In this document: one piece after another, positions 8,790 to 17,007 of the stretch
How the letters are laid out: the number at the start of each line of letters is the position of its first letter
Position numbering within the stretch: the first letter of the stretch is position 1
From: Chersky-822 sp035553055
Lineage (GTDB): Bacteria; Actinomycetota; Actinomycetes; Streptosporangiales; Streptosporangiaceae
Length of the DNA: 27,676 nt
Reading direction: 5' to 3'
NCBI GenBank assembly: GCA_035553055.1
Contig: DATNEK010000056.1
Location: 1 to 27,676, forward strand
Notes under the pieces: generated by a model
What the model was told of the DNA's origin: nothing
What the model saw: only the letters and a program-made list of their open reading frames with translations
Database searches by the model: none
Position numbers and translations under genes: made by a program

Positions 8790-10187
8790 TCAGGGGATGA
8801 TCGAACCTGAGGCTCGCCTTGGTACCTGCATGGGCGCGGTCTCGGCTGGGTCGTCGTCGGCTAGGTCTTCCTGGCCGACATTGGCCTCCGGCGGCGACGG
8901 CAGCGTCGCCACGCTTTCCGCCATGCGGTGTGCGCTCGTGCCGCCGTTGCCGAGCGCATGACGCGTCACGCGGAAGCCGGCCAGGTCACCGCGCGGCTCT
9001 GGGTCTACCACAGGCGGCCGCGGAGTGACGGCAGGTCGGGGCTGGGGCGCCGCTGGCACCGGGCGCCGTTCCCACCAGCGCAGTCTCGGGATCGACAGGA
9101 GCACGAGCACGAGCACGGCGGCCAGCGTCGTTCCGGCCAGCACGACGAGCGGCGCGGTCACGATCGACAGGCCGACGACAACCGCGGCGAACAGCGCGGC
9201 CCAGGCGTACAAGATCAGCACGCTGGACCGGTGGGAGTGCCCGATCTCCAGCATTCTGTGATGCAGGTGCTTGTTATCAGGCGCGAAGGGCGACTGACCC
9301 GCCCGCATCCGCCTGATCACGGCGCGGAGCATGTCGGTGTACGGGATCACCATGACCGCGGCGGGCAGCAGCAGCGGCAGGATCTCGGGGAAGCGGTTGG
9401 CCCTGTTTTGCAGGCTGGTGGGATCGATCGCGGAAAGCGCGGAGATCGGCACGCAGGCGAGCAGCAGGCCGAGCAGCATCGAGCCGGTATCGCCCATGAA
9501 GATCCTGGCCGGATGGAAATTGTGCGGCAGGAAGCCGAGGCACGCGCCCGCGATCACCACCGACGCCAGCGCGGGCACCGCCGCCGCAGGCACTCCGTAC
9601 AGCCCGACTACCTTGGTGAGCGAGTAGTAGTAGATGAAGAACGAGATCGCCGCGATGAACACGATGCCGGCCGCGAGCCCGTCAAGGCCGTCGATGAAGT
9701 TGACCGCGTTGATCGTGGCGACCACCACGAGGATGGTCAGCACCACGCCCTCATTGTTCGTGAGGGCAACCGCGCCGTCCTTGGGCAGCGGGAAGAAGGA
9801 CAGCTGGGCTCCGCTGTGCACAAGCACCCCGGCAGCGGCGACCTGCCCGGCCGCCTTGGCGATGGAGTTCATCCCCCACCGGTCGTCGATAATGCCGATC
9901 ACCACGATCAGCCCGCCCGCGAACAGCAGCCCGTTAACCAGGTCAGGGGCGTTAGAGCCGATCACGCTCCGGAACGACCCGATCTGGGTGGCCGCGAGCA
10001 ACCCGGCGGCGACACCGAAGTACATCGCCAGGCCGCCCATCCGCGGGATCGGCTCGACGTGCACATCGCGGTCGCGCGCAGCAGGGACAGCGCCGATCCT
10101 GATCGCCGTCTTGCGCACAAGCGGCGTCAGCAGGTAAGTGACCGCGGCGGTCACTAGCAGTATGAGGAAGTATTCGTACTCGCGCAC
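8790..10187 (-). CDS. wecA: Polyprenyl-phosphate GlcNAc-1-phosphate transferase (WecA/TagO type)
   Basis: This membrane enzyme transfers a sugar-1-phosphate from a UDP-sugar to undecaprenyl or decaprenyl phosphate, starting a cell-envelope glycan (in mycobacteria the arabinogalactan linker). The 465-aa protein shows the family's catalytic motifs in order: GIIDDRWG, NAVNFIDGLDGLAAG, FMGDTGSMLLG, and the HLHHRMLEIGHSH cytosolic loop, among about eleven hydrophobic helices. A Pro-rich cytosolic tail of roughly 90 residues follows the last helix. Its place just before the ATP synthase operon is the usual actinobacterial order. The lipid and sugar substrates cannot be read from the sequence. Confidence 0.93.
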   Translation of the reverse strand: MREYEYFLILLVTAAVTYLLTPLVRKTAIRIGAVPAARDRDVHVEPIPRMGGLAMYFGVAAGLLAATQIGSFRSVIGSNAPDLVNGLLFAGGLIVVIGIIDDRWGMNSIAKAAGQVAAAGVLVHSGAQLSFFPLPKDGAVALTNNEGVVLTILVVVATINAVNFIDGLDGLAAGIVFIAAISFFIYYYSLTKVVGLYGVPAAAVPALASVVIAGACLGFLPHNFHPARIFMGDTGSMLLGLLLACVPISALSAIDPTSLQNRANRFPEILPLLLPAAVMVIPYTDMLRAVIRRMRAGQSPFAPDNKHLHHRMLEIGHSHRSSVLILYAWAALFAAVVVGLSIVTAPLVVLAGTTLAAVLVLVLLSIPRLRWWERRPVPAAPQPRPAVTPRPPVVDPEPRGDLAGFRVTRHALGNGGTSAHRMAESVATLPSPPEANVGQEDLADDDPAETAPMQVPRRASGSIIP

Positions 10188-10278
10188 TGCGAATCACCGC
10201 GCAGGAAGATCGTCAGGCATCACGACAACTGTATGGCACATCGTTAGGCGAAAGTGCTGGTACGGCACCTTCGCAAGG

Positions 10279-11127
10279 TCATGACCAGGTCGCGGTCACG
10301 AACCTGTCAAGCCCAGCGAGATCGGTGTGGTTCCTCGTTTGCTTCCAGCCATCTTCCTCGGCGAACAGCCAGTAAACCTGTGCGCCCTGAGGCGACCCGT
10401 GCTCCACGGCGACGCTGCCGCCTGGCCGAAGCAGCCGCCTGGCGACGCGTTCGACCGCGCGGATCGCGTCGAGACCGTCTATACCCGAATACAGCGCCGC
10501 CGTCGGCTCGTACTCACCGACCTCCGCCGGCACTTGCGCGCCGACCGGGATGTACGGCGGATTGCTGATCACTAGGTCAACCATTCCGTTCAGGTCAGCG
10601 AGTTCGGTTTCGAAATCACCGCTGTGCAGCTCAACCCGGCCAGCGGTATGCGGCGCGGCGGCGGCGCATCTGGCGATGTTCCGCTCGGTCCACGGCCTGG
10701 CCAGCGGGTCACCTTCGACCGCGTGCACCCGCGCTCTCGGCACTTCCTGCGCGATGGCGAGCGCGATCGCTCCCGAACCGGTTCCCAGGTCGGCTACCAG
10801 CGGCTCGGCCACGTCCATCGCGGTGAGCCGGTCGATGGCCCAGCCGGTCATTACCTCGGTCTCCGGCCTCGGCACGAACACGCCGGGGCCGACTTCGAGG
10901 TCGAGGTACCTGAAGTAGGCGACGCCGGTGATGTGCTGTAGCGGCTCCCTGGTCTCGCGGCGCGCCACGTCGTCCCAGAACCTGGGGTCGAAGTCGGCGT
11001 CGGCCACGAGGTGCAGCTTGCTCCTGCTCACCCCGTGCCGGTGCGCGGCCAGCAGTTCGGCATCCGCCCGAGGCGACTCGACGCCGGCCTCGGCGAGGCG
11101 GGTCACCGCGACGCCGATCTCCGACAT
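10279..11127 (-). CDS. prmC: Release factor glutamine N5-methyltransferase
   Basis: PrmC methylates the Gln of the GGQ motif in release factors RF1 and RF2 using S-adenosylmethionine. Landmarks are the SAM-binding ADLGTGSGAIALAIA and the catalytic NPPY in VISNPPYIPVG, which positions the glutamine. The N-terminal helical domain begins MSEIGVAVTRLAEAGVESPR. I chose this ATG by similarity to family N-termini; a TTG two codons earlier has GGGGA nearby, and an ATG at 11214, one base after the prfA stop, would add 29 residues made of three imperfect 6-residue repeats. Position after prfA fits coupled expression with its substrate. Confidence 0.92.
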   Translation of the reverse strand: MSEIGVAVTRLAEAGVESPRADAELLAAHRHGVSRSKLHLVADADFDPRFWDDVARRETREPLQHITGVAYFRYLDLEVGPGVFVPRPETEVMTGWAIDRLTAMDVAEPLVADLGTGSGAIALAIAQEVPRARVHAVEGDPLARPWTERNIARCAAAAPHTAGRVELHSGDFETELADLNGMVDLVISNPPYIPVGAQVPAEVGEYEPTAALYSGIDGLDAIRAVERVARRLLRPGGSVAVEHGSPQGAQVYWLFAEEDGWKQTRNHTDLAGLDRFVTATWS

Positions 11128-11148
11128 CAGCAAGCTGTGATTTCCCCG

Positions 11149-11195
11149 CTCGCTGTGTCTTCCCAGCTCGCTGTCTTCTCCCCGCTCGCCTCCAG
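11149..11195. repeat. Imperfect 18-bp tandem repeat upstream of prmC
   Basis: On the plus strand the unit ctcgctgtcttccccg recurs about three times with small changes (ctcgctgtgtcttcccag, ctcgctgtcttctccccg, ctcgcc). The period is a multiple of three. If translated from the upstream prmC start it gives three six-residue units with the pattern xExGxx. It separates the prfA stop from the most likely prmC start. Confidence 0.5.
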
Positions 11196-11215
11196 ACACG
11201 TCCGCGGGGTCCATG

Positions 11216-12295
11216 TCACCGCGCCGCGGCCATTTTGTCGGCCCTGTCGGCGTCGATCAGCGCGGCGATCACGGCGTCTAGGTCTCCGTCGAGCACCTGG
11301 TCAAGGTTGTAGGCCTTGTAGCCGACTCGGTGGTCGGAGATCCGGTTCTCCGGATAGTTGTACGTGCGCACGCGTTGCGACCGGTCGACGGTCGCCACCT
11401 GGCTGCGGCGCTCGGCGGCGGCCAGGGCCTCGGCCTCCTCCTGCGCAGCGGCCAGCAGCCTGGCCCGCAGCACGCGCAGCGCGGCTTCCTTGTTCTGGAG
11501 CTGGCTCTTCTCGTTCTGGCACGAGACCACGATCCCGCTCGGGATGTGCGTGATCCGCACGGCCGAGTCCGTCGTATTGACGCTCTGCCCGCCGGGCCCC
11601 GACGAGCGGAACACATCGATGCGCAAGTCGTTCGGGTCGATGCTGACCTCGACTGGGTCAGCTTCTGGCATCACGAGCACGCCGGCCGCCGACGTGTGGA
11701 TCCGGCCCTGTGATTCGGTCACCGGCACCCGCTGCACCCGGTGCACGCCGCCTTCATACTTGAGCTGCGACCAGGCGCCATCCGCCGTGCCGGCCAAGCT
11801 GCCGCGCCCGGCGGCCTTGACGGCGACGGTCACGTCCTTGTAGCCGCCGAGACCGGTGATCGTGGAGTCGAGTATCTCGGTCTTCCAGCCCTGTCGCTCG
11901 GCGAACCGCAGGTACATACGGAGCAGGTCGGCCGCGAACAGAGCCGACTCCTCGCCGCCCTCCCCCGCCTTGACCTCGAGTATCACGTCCTTGGCGTCGA
12001 GCGCGTCGCGCGGCACGAGCAGATGCTCTAGGCGCCGCTCGAGCTCGACCTTGCGATGGGCAAGCTGCTCGGCTTCCTGGGCGAACGACAGGTCTTGTTC
12101 GGCCAGTTCAAGCGCGGTGACCTCGTCGTCGCTTACGGCCAGCCACTGGGTGTAGGCCTGGACGATCGGCGTCAGCTCGCTGTACCGCCTGCCGAGCGCC
12201 CTGGCCCGGTCCTGGTCGGCGTGGATCGCGGGGTCAGCCAGATCGCGTTCTAGCCGCGCGTGCTCCGTCGCGAGGTCGGCAAGCCGATCAAGCAT
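11216..12295 (-). CDS. prfA: Peptide chain release factor 1
   Basis: RF1 recognises UAA and UAG stop codons and triggers peptide release. The 359-aa length is typical. The GGQ motif that enters the peptidyl transferase centre is at residues 235-237 in SSGPGGQSVNTTDSAVR, and the codon-recognition tripeptide is PVT (191-193) within RVPVTESQGRIHTSA. The N-terminal coiled domain begins MLDRLADLATEHARLERDL. It follows the rpmE terminator and precedes prmC, its modifying enzyme, by a few bases. Confidence 0.97.
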   Translation of the reverse strand: MLDRLADLATEHARLERDLADPAIHADQDRARALGRRYSELTPIVQAYTQWLAVSDDEVTALELAEQDLSFAQEAEQLAHRKVELERRLEHLLVPRDALDAKDVILEVKAGEGGEESALFAADLLRMYLRFAERQGWKTEILDSTITGLGGYKDVTVAVKAAGRGSLAGTADGAWSQLKYEGGVHRVQRVPVTESQGRIHTSAAGVLVMPEADPVEVSIDPNDLRIDVFRSSGPGGQSVNTTDSAVRITHIPSGIVVSCQNEKSQLQNKEAALRVLRARLLAAAQEEAEALAAAERRSQVATVDRSQRVRTYNYPENRISDHRVGYKAYNLDQVLDGDLDAVIAALIDADRADKMAAAR

Positions 12296-12325
12296 TGCTT
12301 ACCTCCTCGAAATAGTAATCCGGGC

Positions 12326-12370
12326 AAACACAACAACCAGGCCGCCGCGCCACAAGGCATGGCGGCCTGG
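12326..12370 (-). terminator. Intrinsic terminator after rpmE
   Basis: A perfect 10-bp inverted repeat, ccaggccgcc and ggcggcctgg, flanks a 14-nt loop that can itself fold (gcc-ttgt-ggc). On the minus strand it starts 9 bp after the rpmE stop and is followed by the T-rich run ttgttgtgtttg. This separates the rho–rpmE transcript from prfA–prmC, whose own start must lie in or just after this gap. Confidence 0.75.
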
Positions 12371-12379
12371 AGTGCGATG

Positions 12380-12601
12380 CTACTTGGCCTGGTCGGATCG
12401 CTTGCCGAAGCGGCGCTCGAACCTGGCGACCCGGCCACCGGTGTCAAGAATCTTCTGCTTGCCGGTGTAGAACGGGTGGCAGTTCGAACAGACATCGGCG
12501 TGAATTTCGCCGTTCCTGGCCGTGCTTCGGGTGACAAAGCTGTTGCCGCAGGTACAGGTGACCTTGGTCACCACGTACTGCGGATGAATGTCGCGCTTCA
12601 C
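12380..12601 (-). CDS. rpmE: 50S ribosomal protein L31, zinc-binding form
   Basis: A 73-aa large-subunit ribosomal protein starting MKRDIHPQYVVTKVTCTCGN. Four cysteines at residues 16, 18, 38 and 41 (CTC and CSNC) form the zinc site of the C+ type of L31, so this is the zinc-replete paralogue and not the zinc-free one induced on zinc starvation. The signature HPFYTGKQK follows. It lies between rho and prfA, its usual place in Actinobacteria, and ends at a strong terminator. Confidence 0.97.
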   Translation of the reverse strand: MKRDIHPQYVVTKVTCTCGNSFVTRSTARNGEIHADVCSNCHPFYTGKQKILDTGGRVARFERRFGKRSDQAK

Positions 12602-12737
12602 TGACTTCTCTCCTGGTCCTGCGGTCGCCGGGTCGCCTGCGCCGCGCGTGCGGCGCTGCCAGCGTGAACCGGTACCGCGCTGTCGGCATACCAGTGTGCC
12701 ACATCGTCAACTACCAGATGGGCCGCGTGATTCCCCG

Positions 12738-15191
12738 TTACGAGGCGACCGTGGTCTTCTGAACGTGCAGGAGGAACTCGGCGTTGCTCTTGGTCTCCTT
12801 CATCCGCTCCATCAGGACCTCGAGCGCCTGCTGCGGCTCAAGCGCGTGCAGCACCCGGCGCAGCTGCCAGACGATCTTCAGTTCCTCGGGCGTCATCAGC
12901 AGCTCTTCCTTCCTGGTGCCGGACGCGTCCACGTCGATGGCCGGGAAGATCCGCTTGTCGGCGAGTTCACGGCGGAGCCGGAGCTCCATGTTGCCTGTGC
13001 CCTTGAACTCTTCGAAGATGACCTCGTCAGCGCGGGAGCCGGTCTCGATCAGGGCCGTGGCCAGGATCGTCAGCGAGCCGCCGTGCTCGATGTTGCGTGC
13101 CGCACCGAAAAACCGCTTCGGCGGGTACAGCGCGGTGGAATCGACACCACCTGACATGATCCGCCCGCTAGCCGGAGCGGCCAGGTTGTAGGCACGGCCG
13201 AGCCTAGTGATCGAGTCGAGCAGGACGACCACGTCGTGGCCCATCTCGACCAGCCGCTTGGCCCGCTCGATGGCCAGTTCGGCGACCATCGTGTGGTCCT
13301 CGGCCGGGCGGTCGAAGGTCGAGTGGATGACCTCGCCCTTGACCGAGCGCTGCATGTCGGTGACTTCCTCTGGCCGCTCGTCAACCAGGACGACCATGAG
13401 GTGGCACTCTGGGTTGTTCTTGGTGATCGCGTTGGCGATCGCCTGGAGGATCATCGTCTTGCCAGCCTTGGGCGGCGAGACGATCAGGCCGCGCTGGCCC
13501 TTGCCGATCGGGCACATCAGGTCGATGATCCTAGCCGTCATGATCGTCGGGTCGGACTCCAGGCGCAGCCGCTGCTGCGGGTAAAGCGGGACGAGCTTGC
13601 TGAAATCAGGCCGACCCTTCGACTCTTCCGGGTCAAGCCCGTTGACCTTGTCGAGCCGTACGAGCGCGTTGAACTTCTCCCGCCGCTCACCCTCGCGCGG
13701 CTGCCTGATCGCGCCTTCGATCACATCGCCCTTGCGCAGCCCGTAGCGTCGCACCTGAGACAGCGAGACGTAGACGTCGTTCGCACCAGGCAGGTACCCG
13801 GTGGTCCGTACGAAGCCGTAGTTGTCGAGCACGTCGAGTATGCCGGCGATCGGGATCAGGACGTCGTCCTCGGTGATCACCGGCTCGGAGTCGCCTGAGC
13901 CGCGCTCGCGCCGACGGTTGGTGCCTTGCTGGTTCCTGTTACGGAACCGGTCGCGGTCACGGCTGCGACGGCTCTGGCCATCGCGGTCGTCGTCGCGACT
14001 GTTCTGGTCACGGTGCTGGTCGCCACGGCCCTGGTCGCCACGGGACTGGTCACCGCGGCCCTGGTCGCCACGGCCCTGCTGGCCGGGCCCGCCGGAGTCA
14101 CGCTGGTCGCGCCCGTTCTGCTGGTCACTACGGGTGCCGTTGGACTGATCAGCGCCGTCCACTGAGCGGCTCTGGTCGTCGCGCCGCCCGTTGCTGGTCC
14201 GGCCGCGGCGATCGCCGCGCTGGCCATCGCGACGTGAGCCGCCGTCGCCACCCTGGCCGTTGGCGCGCCGCGATTCCGCTTGGTCACCGTCTTGACCGGC
14301 ATCGACGGACTGACCGGCCTCCACGCTCATCCGCACATCGGCGGTGTCGCCACCCAGGCTGGGCGCCGTCTGGGAACCTGTTTCCGCCTCAAGACGACCG
14401 GCCTGGTCGACCGCGGCGGCGCTGGCCGCCGGTACCTCGACGGCCGGCTCGGCGTGACCAAAGTCGTGTCCGTTGGCGACGCCGCCGGTCACCGTGCTCG
14501 TGGCAGGACCGACTGCCTCGACCTGGTTTGGCGCGGTGGTGCTCGACGCCTCGGCGCGCACCCCGGTGGCCACTGAAGCATCCCGTTCTACCGCTGGCCG
14601 TTCTGGCGCTTGGCTATCCGGCGCTGCCAGCGCGGCAGCCGGGTTCGCTGGTTCGCTGATGCCGGGCTCACCGAGCCCAGATGTGAACTCACTGACCATG
14701 CTGAGCTGCCCTGATTCTTCTGATTCCATGGCGTCCTGCTCAAAGGGGCGGTCCGTGCCGGCTCCCGCAGGCGCATCCCGCTTGGCTGTATTACCGTTAA
14801 GCTCGGTCTGATTGGTTTGATCGGCCGAAGACGGCCGACCTGGAACGTCGGCCGCGCCGCCAGCAGAATGAGCGTGCTGCTGTCGCTCCTGGATCGCGGC
14901 GATAATTTGACCCTTGCGCATTCGGCCGGTTCCCGTTATGCCGAGTGATTGCGCCAACCGCTGCAACTCAGGAATCAGCATCGTCGTCAGGCGCTGTGCC
15001 CCTGATGTCCCCTGCGTGCCGTCAGCGTCCTGACCGCCAACCAAGGAGCGTACTGTGCCGCTCTGTTCTAGGGAAGACCCAGCAGTCTGCGGGCCTTCGG
15101 CACGATTTTCTGCGGCAGAGCCGACCGCGGTCGTCTCATCGCTCGACGACGGCTCAGGCGAGCCGGAGAACAGATCGGTGGTTCCTGTCAC
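12738..15191 (-). CDS. rho: Transcription termination factor Rho with long disordered insertion
   Basis: Rho is the hexameric RNA helicase that ends transcription and represses pervasive and foreign transcription. The GTG start (VTGTTDLFSGS, 817 aa) is chosen because AAGGA lies 6 nt upstream. Domains in order are a low-complexity N-terminus, a Rho_N helical domain near residues 68-108 (TTMLIPELQRLAQSLGITG), a disordered insertion to about residue 430 rich in Arg, Asp, Gly, Gln and Ser, the RNA-binding domain (VLDNYGFVRTTGYLPGANDV), and the ATPase core with P-loop SPPKAGKT and VLLDSITRLGRAYN. The insertion is typical of actinobacterial Rho and contains a GRGDQ repeat. The protein is far longer than the ~420-aa E. 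coli form. Confidence 0.96.
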   Translation of the reverse strand: MTGTTDLFSGSPEPSSSDETTAVGSAAENRAEGPQTAGSSLEQSGTVRSLVGGQDADGTQGTSGAQRLTTMLIPELQRLAQSLGITGTGRMRKGQIIAAIQERQQHAHSAGGAADVPGRPSSADQTNQTELNGNTAKRDAPAGAGTDRPFEQDAMESEESGQLSMVSEFTSGLGEPGISEPANPAAALAAPDSQAPERPAVERDASVATGVRAEASSTTAPNQVEAVGPATSTVTGGVANGHDFGHAEPAVEVPAASAAAVDQAGRLEAETGSQTAPSLGGDTADVRMSVEAGQSVDAGQDGDQAESRRANGQGGDGGSRRDGQRGDRRGRTSNGRRDDQSRSVDGADQSNGTRSDQQNGRDQRDSGGPGQQGRGDQGRGDQSRGDQGRGDQHRDQNSRDDDRDGQSRRSRDRDRFRNRNQQGTNRRRERGSGDSEPVITEDDVLIPIAGILDVLDNYGFVRTTGYLPGANDVYVSLSQVRRYGLRKGDVIEGAIRQPREGERREKFNALVRLDKVNGLDPEESKGRPDFSKLVPLYPQQRLRLESDPTIMTARIIDLMCPIGKGQRGLIVSPPKAGKTMILQAIANAITKNNPECHLMVVLVDERPEEVTDMQRSVKGEVIHSTFDRPAEDHTMVAELAIERAKRLVEMGHDVVVLLDSITRLGRAYNLAAPASGRIMSGGVDSTALYPPKRFFGAARNIEHGGSLTILATALIETGSRADEVIFEEFKGTGNMELRLRRELADKRIFPAIDVDASGTRKEELLMTPEELKIVWQLRRVLHALEPQQALEVLMERMKETKSNAEFLLHVQKTTVAS
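14016..14075 (-). repeat. 15-bp tandem repeat inside rho encoding GRGDQ units
   Basis: Four consecutive 15-bp units (plus strand ctggtcgccacggcc and close variants) encode GRGDQ GRGDQ SRGDQ GRGDQ. A shorter partial unit (HRDQ) follows in protein order. The repeat lies in the disordered insertion of Rho. Confidence 0.85.
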
Positions 15192-15909
15192 AAAGGGTCC
15201 TTCCAAGATGCGAGATCGCCTGCGCACGATTTCCTTTGGTTTTCGGCCACGTGGCTCCCGCTATCGCCGCCGACCTGATTTATCAGGACGGTTGTCGTAC
15301 ATTCCGCCATCCCCATAGCTGTCCGCACTCGGCTGATAGCCGCATGCGTAATACATCCGGGACCTGAGGTAGCCGCGTACGGGCTTGGAGTATCTCCCGA
15401 GGTATGAGTTCCACCGAGAGCAACCCGCTGCTGCCGACTGAGGCGCTGGTCTGACGGGATGCGGACGTGCACCTCGCCCCTGGACGGGACATCTGGTGCC
15501 TCGTCCAGTCTAACACCTAGAGCGGCCACGACATTCCTTCTGGATGTTAGGACGCACCCGGGCACTACTTCCGCCGATGGCCAGCGGCTAGGGAGACTGC
15601 CCAAGCTGCGAACGTTTCGACTCCGGAGAGGCTCCGGCCGACCGCCTGGACGGCTGGTTACGACCTGGCCTGTGGGGGTTGAACTACGCCGATATCGTCG
15701 GCGTCTTGGGGGCTTACACGCCATGCGATACCCGCTTCGCTCACCCTTGAACCTTGGCCGGCAGAACACTATTGCCGTAAGTAGCGGACTGATATCAGGC
15801 TGAAACTGCACTAACCAGGAGTTTTTCGACAAGGTCACGCTCAGCCGTCAGCGATGATTCCAGAGGGATCGCCCCCTAGCAAGCATCGGTCCGCCGACGT
15901 GTGGCGTTG
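15192..15909. other. Gene-free stretch upstream of rho, possible long leader
   Basis: I see no convincing gene in these 718 bases. Minus-strand reading frames crossing it lack family features and normal codon bias. It holds short inverted repeats: cctgat-tt-atcagg at 15274-15287, cggct-gat-agccg near 15330, and ccggag-agg-ctccgg at 15623-15637. A long 5' leader with rho autoregulation would fit what is known of Rho in other bacteria, but no promoter is clear. Related actinomycetes usually have lysA, hom, thrC and thrB here. Confidence 0.55.
15274..15287. promoter_or_regulatory. AT-rich inverted repeat in rho leader
   Basis: cctgat-tt-atcagg is a 6-bp inverted repeat about 83 bp before the rho start. 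On the minus strand it contains tgataaat, which could double as a -10-like element overlapped by an operator, but no good -35 is evident. Confidence 0.3.
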
Positions 15910-16968
15910 TCACATCATGGCCGGCGCCGCTACCCCGATCAAGCCCAGGCCGGCCGTCAAAGTTGTGCTGGCCGCCTCAGCGAGTTCAAGGCGGGACGCT
16001 ATGCCAGCCAGCGAGCCCCCGGCGCCGCGCCCGCGGAACGGCAATACCGAGCAGCTTTCCGAGCAGTCAAGCCAGGCCCGCGCCAGGTGTTCGAGATATC
16101 CGACGAGGTCGGCTGGGCGACGACGACGGTAGGCGGCAGCGATGCGTTCTGGCAGCCAGGACATCACGTCTATGAGCCTTGACTCTGGCGGCTCAAGGGT
16201 TCTCGCTTGACCAGGCCGCTCATCCGCCAGCAGGCCGAGGTCCGCCGCCCAGCGCGGCGTCGACGCGGCGTCGGCGCGGGCGTGGGCGATCATGACGAGC
16301 GGATTCGTCAGGTCAAGCGGACTGCTGAGCTGGCGCTCGATGACGGCCGGCCGGGGCGTGGACGCGGCGGCAAGCGCGAATCGCACGGCATCGAGCCCGA
16401 AGTAGGCCACGGCGACCGGCGGGTCGCCGACATGAGCTTTGGCTGTCGATTCACCCGCTGCCTTACTTTCCGAATGAAAAAACAGAACATGGGCTCCAGC
16501 GGCATCACCGAGCCTGCCGACGATCGCCGCGTGCTGCGCTCTCCATGCCTGCTGCCAGGTCGCCGTCGCGGCCAGGTCGGGCGGGTACGGCGCGGTGAGC
16601 TCAAGGCCGGCCAGCGCTTCGCTTCGCGCGGCGGCTGATCCGGCCGCCACGATCCTGGCGGGCAGCGCGGCGAGGTGGGCGGGCGTGACCGTGATCGTCA
16701 GGTAGCCGCCGTCGGGCTCGGCAGCGCTGACCCAGGCCAGGCGGGTGAGTTCGGTGGCGAGCAGGGCGGCCGCCGCCTGCGGTGGGCGGGCGGAGAGACT
16801 GGCTAGTTCGAACGGGAGCGAGGTCACGTATCGGCCTGGGCTTGGACCGGCAGCCTGGCGCCAGGTGCCGCTCGCGGTCAGCGAGGCCGCCGCGCGCGGG
16901 AGGGCGCCGGTCGCGGCCAGCGAGTTCAGCAGTCGCGCCAGTTCGGCAGACAGGTCACCGAGGATCAT
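15910..16968 (-). CDS. nrtL: ArgRS-related anticodon-binding (DALR) protein NrtL
   Basis: This 352-aa protein resembles the C-terminal half of class I arginyl-tRNA synthetase without the catalytic domain. Landmarks are YFGLDAVRFALAAA (the ArgRS-like segment before the anticodon domain), NPLVMIAHARADAA (matching the NPVxYxQYAHAR element of ArgRS) and a C-terminal helical DALR-like domain around residues 270-352. No HIGH or KMSKS motif is present, so it should not charge tRNA. Such proteins occur near lysA–hom–thrC–thrB–rho in streptomycetes. Here it is next to a response regulator and a tRNA-Arg, but a functional link is not known. Confidence 0.8.
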   Translation of the reverse strand: MILGDLSAELARLLNSLAATGALPRAAASLTASGTWRQAAGPSPGRYVTSLPFELASLSARPPQAAAALLATELTRLAWVSAAEPDGGYLTITVTPAHLAALPARIVAAGSAAARSEALAGLELTAPYPPDLAATATWQQAWRAQHAAIVGRLGDAAGAHVLFFHSESKAAGESTAKAHVGDPPVAVAYFGLDAVRFALAAASTPRPAVIERQLSSPLDLTNPLVMIAHARADAASTPRWAADLGLLADERPGQARTLEPPESRLIDVMSWLPERIAAAYRRRRPADLVGYLEHLARAWLDCSESCSVLPFRGRGAGGSLAGIASRLELAEAASTTLTAGLGLIGVAAPAMM

Positions 16969-17007
16969 GGCCGCTGCGTGGACCGGGCTGGCCCGGTAGG
17001 GCCTGGC

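Noticed and set aside
8928..10157. Long plus-strand open frame opposite wecA
   Set aside because: Antisense to a well-supported membrane enzyme gene; low-complexity product with no recognisable domain.
14016..14075. CRISPR array
   Set aside because: The 15-bp repeats are contiguous, without spacers, and encode GRGDQ units within the rho reading frame.
15188..15838. 216-codon minus-strand frame upstream of rho as a gene or thrB remnant
   Set aside because: No homoserine kinase motif or other family pattern is seen, and codon third positions are mixed; it also runs into the rho start.
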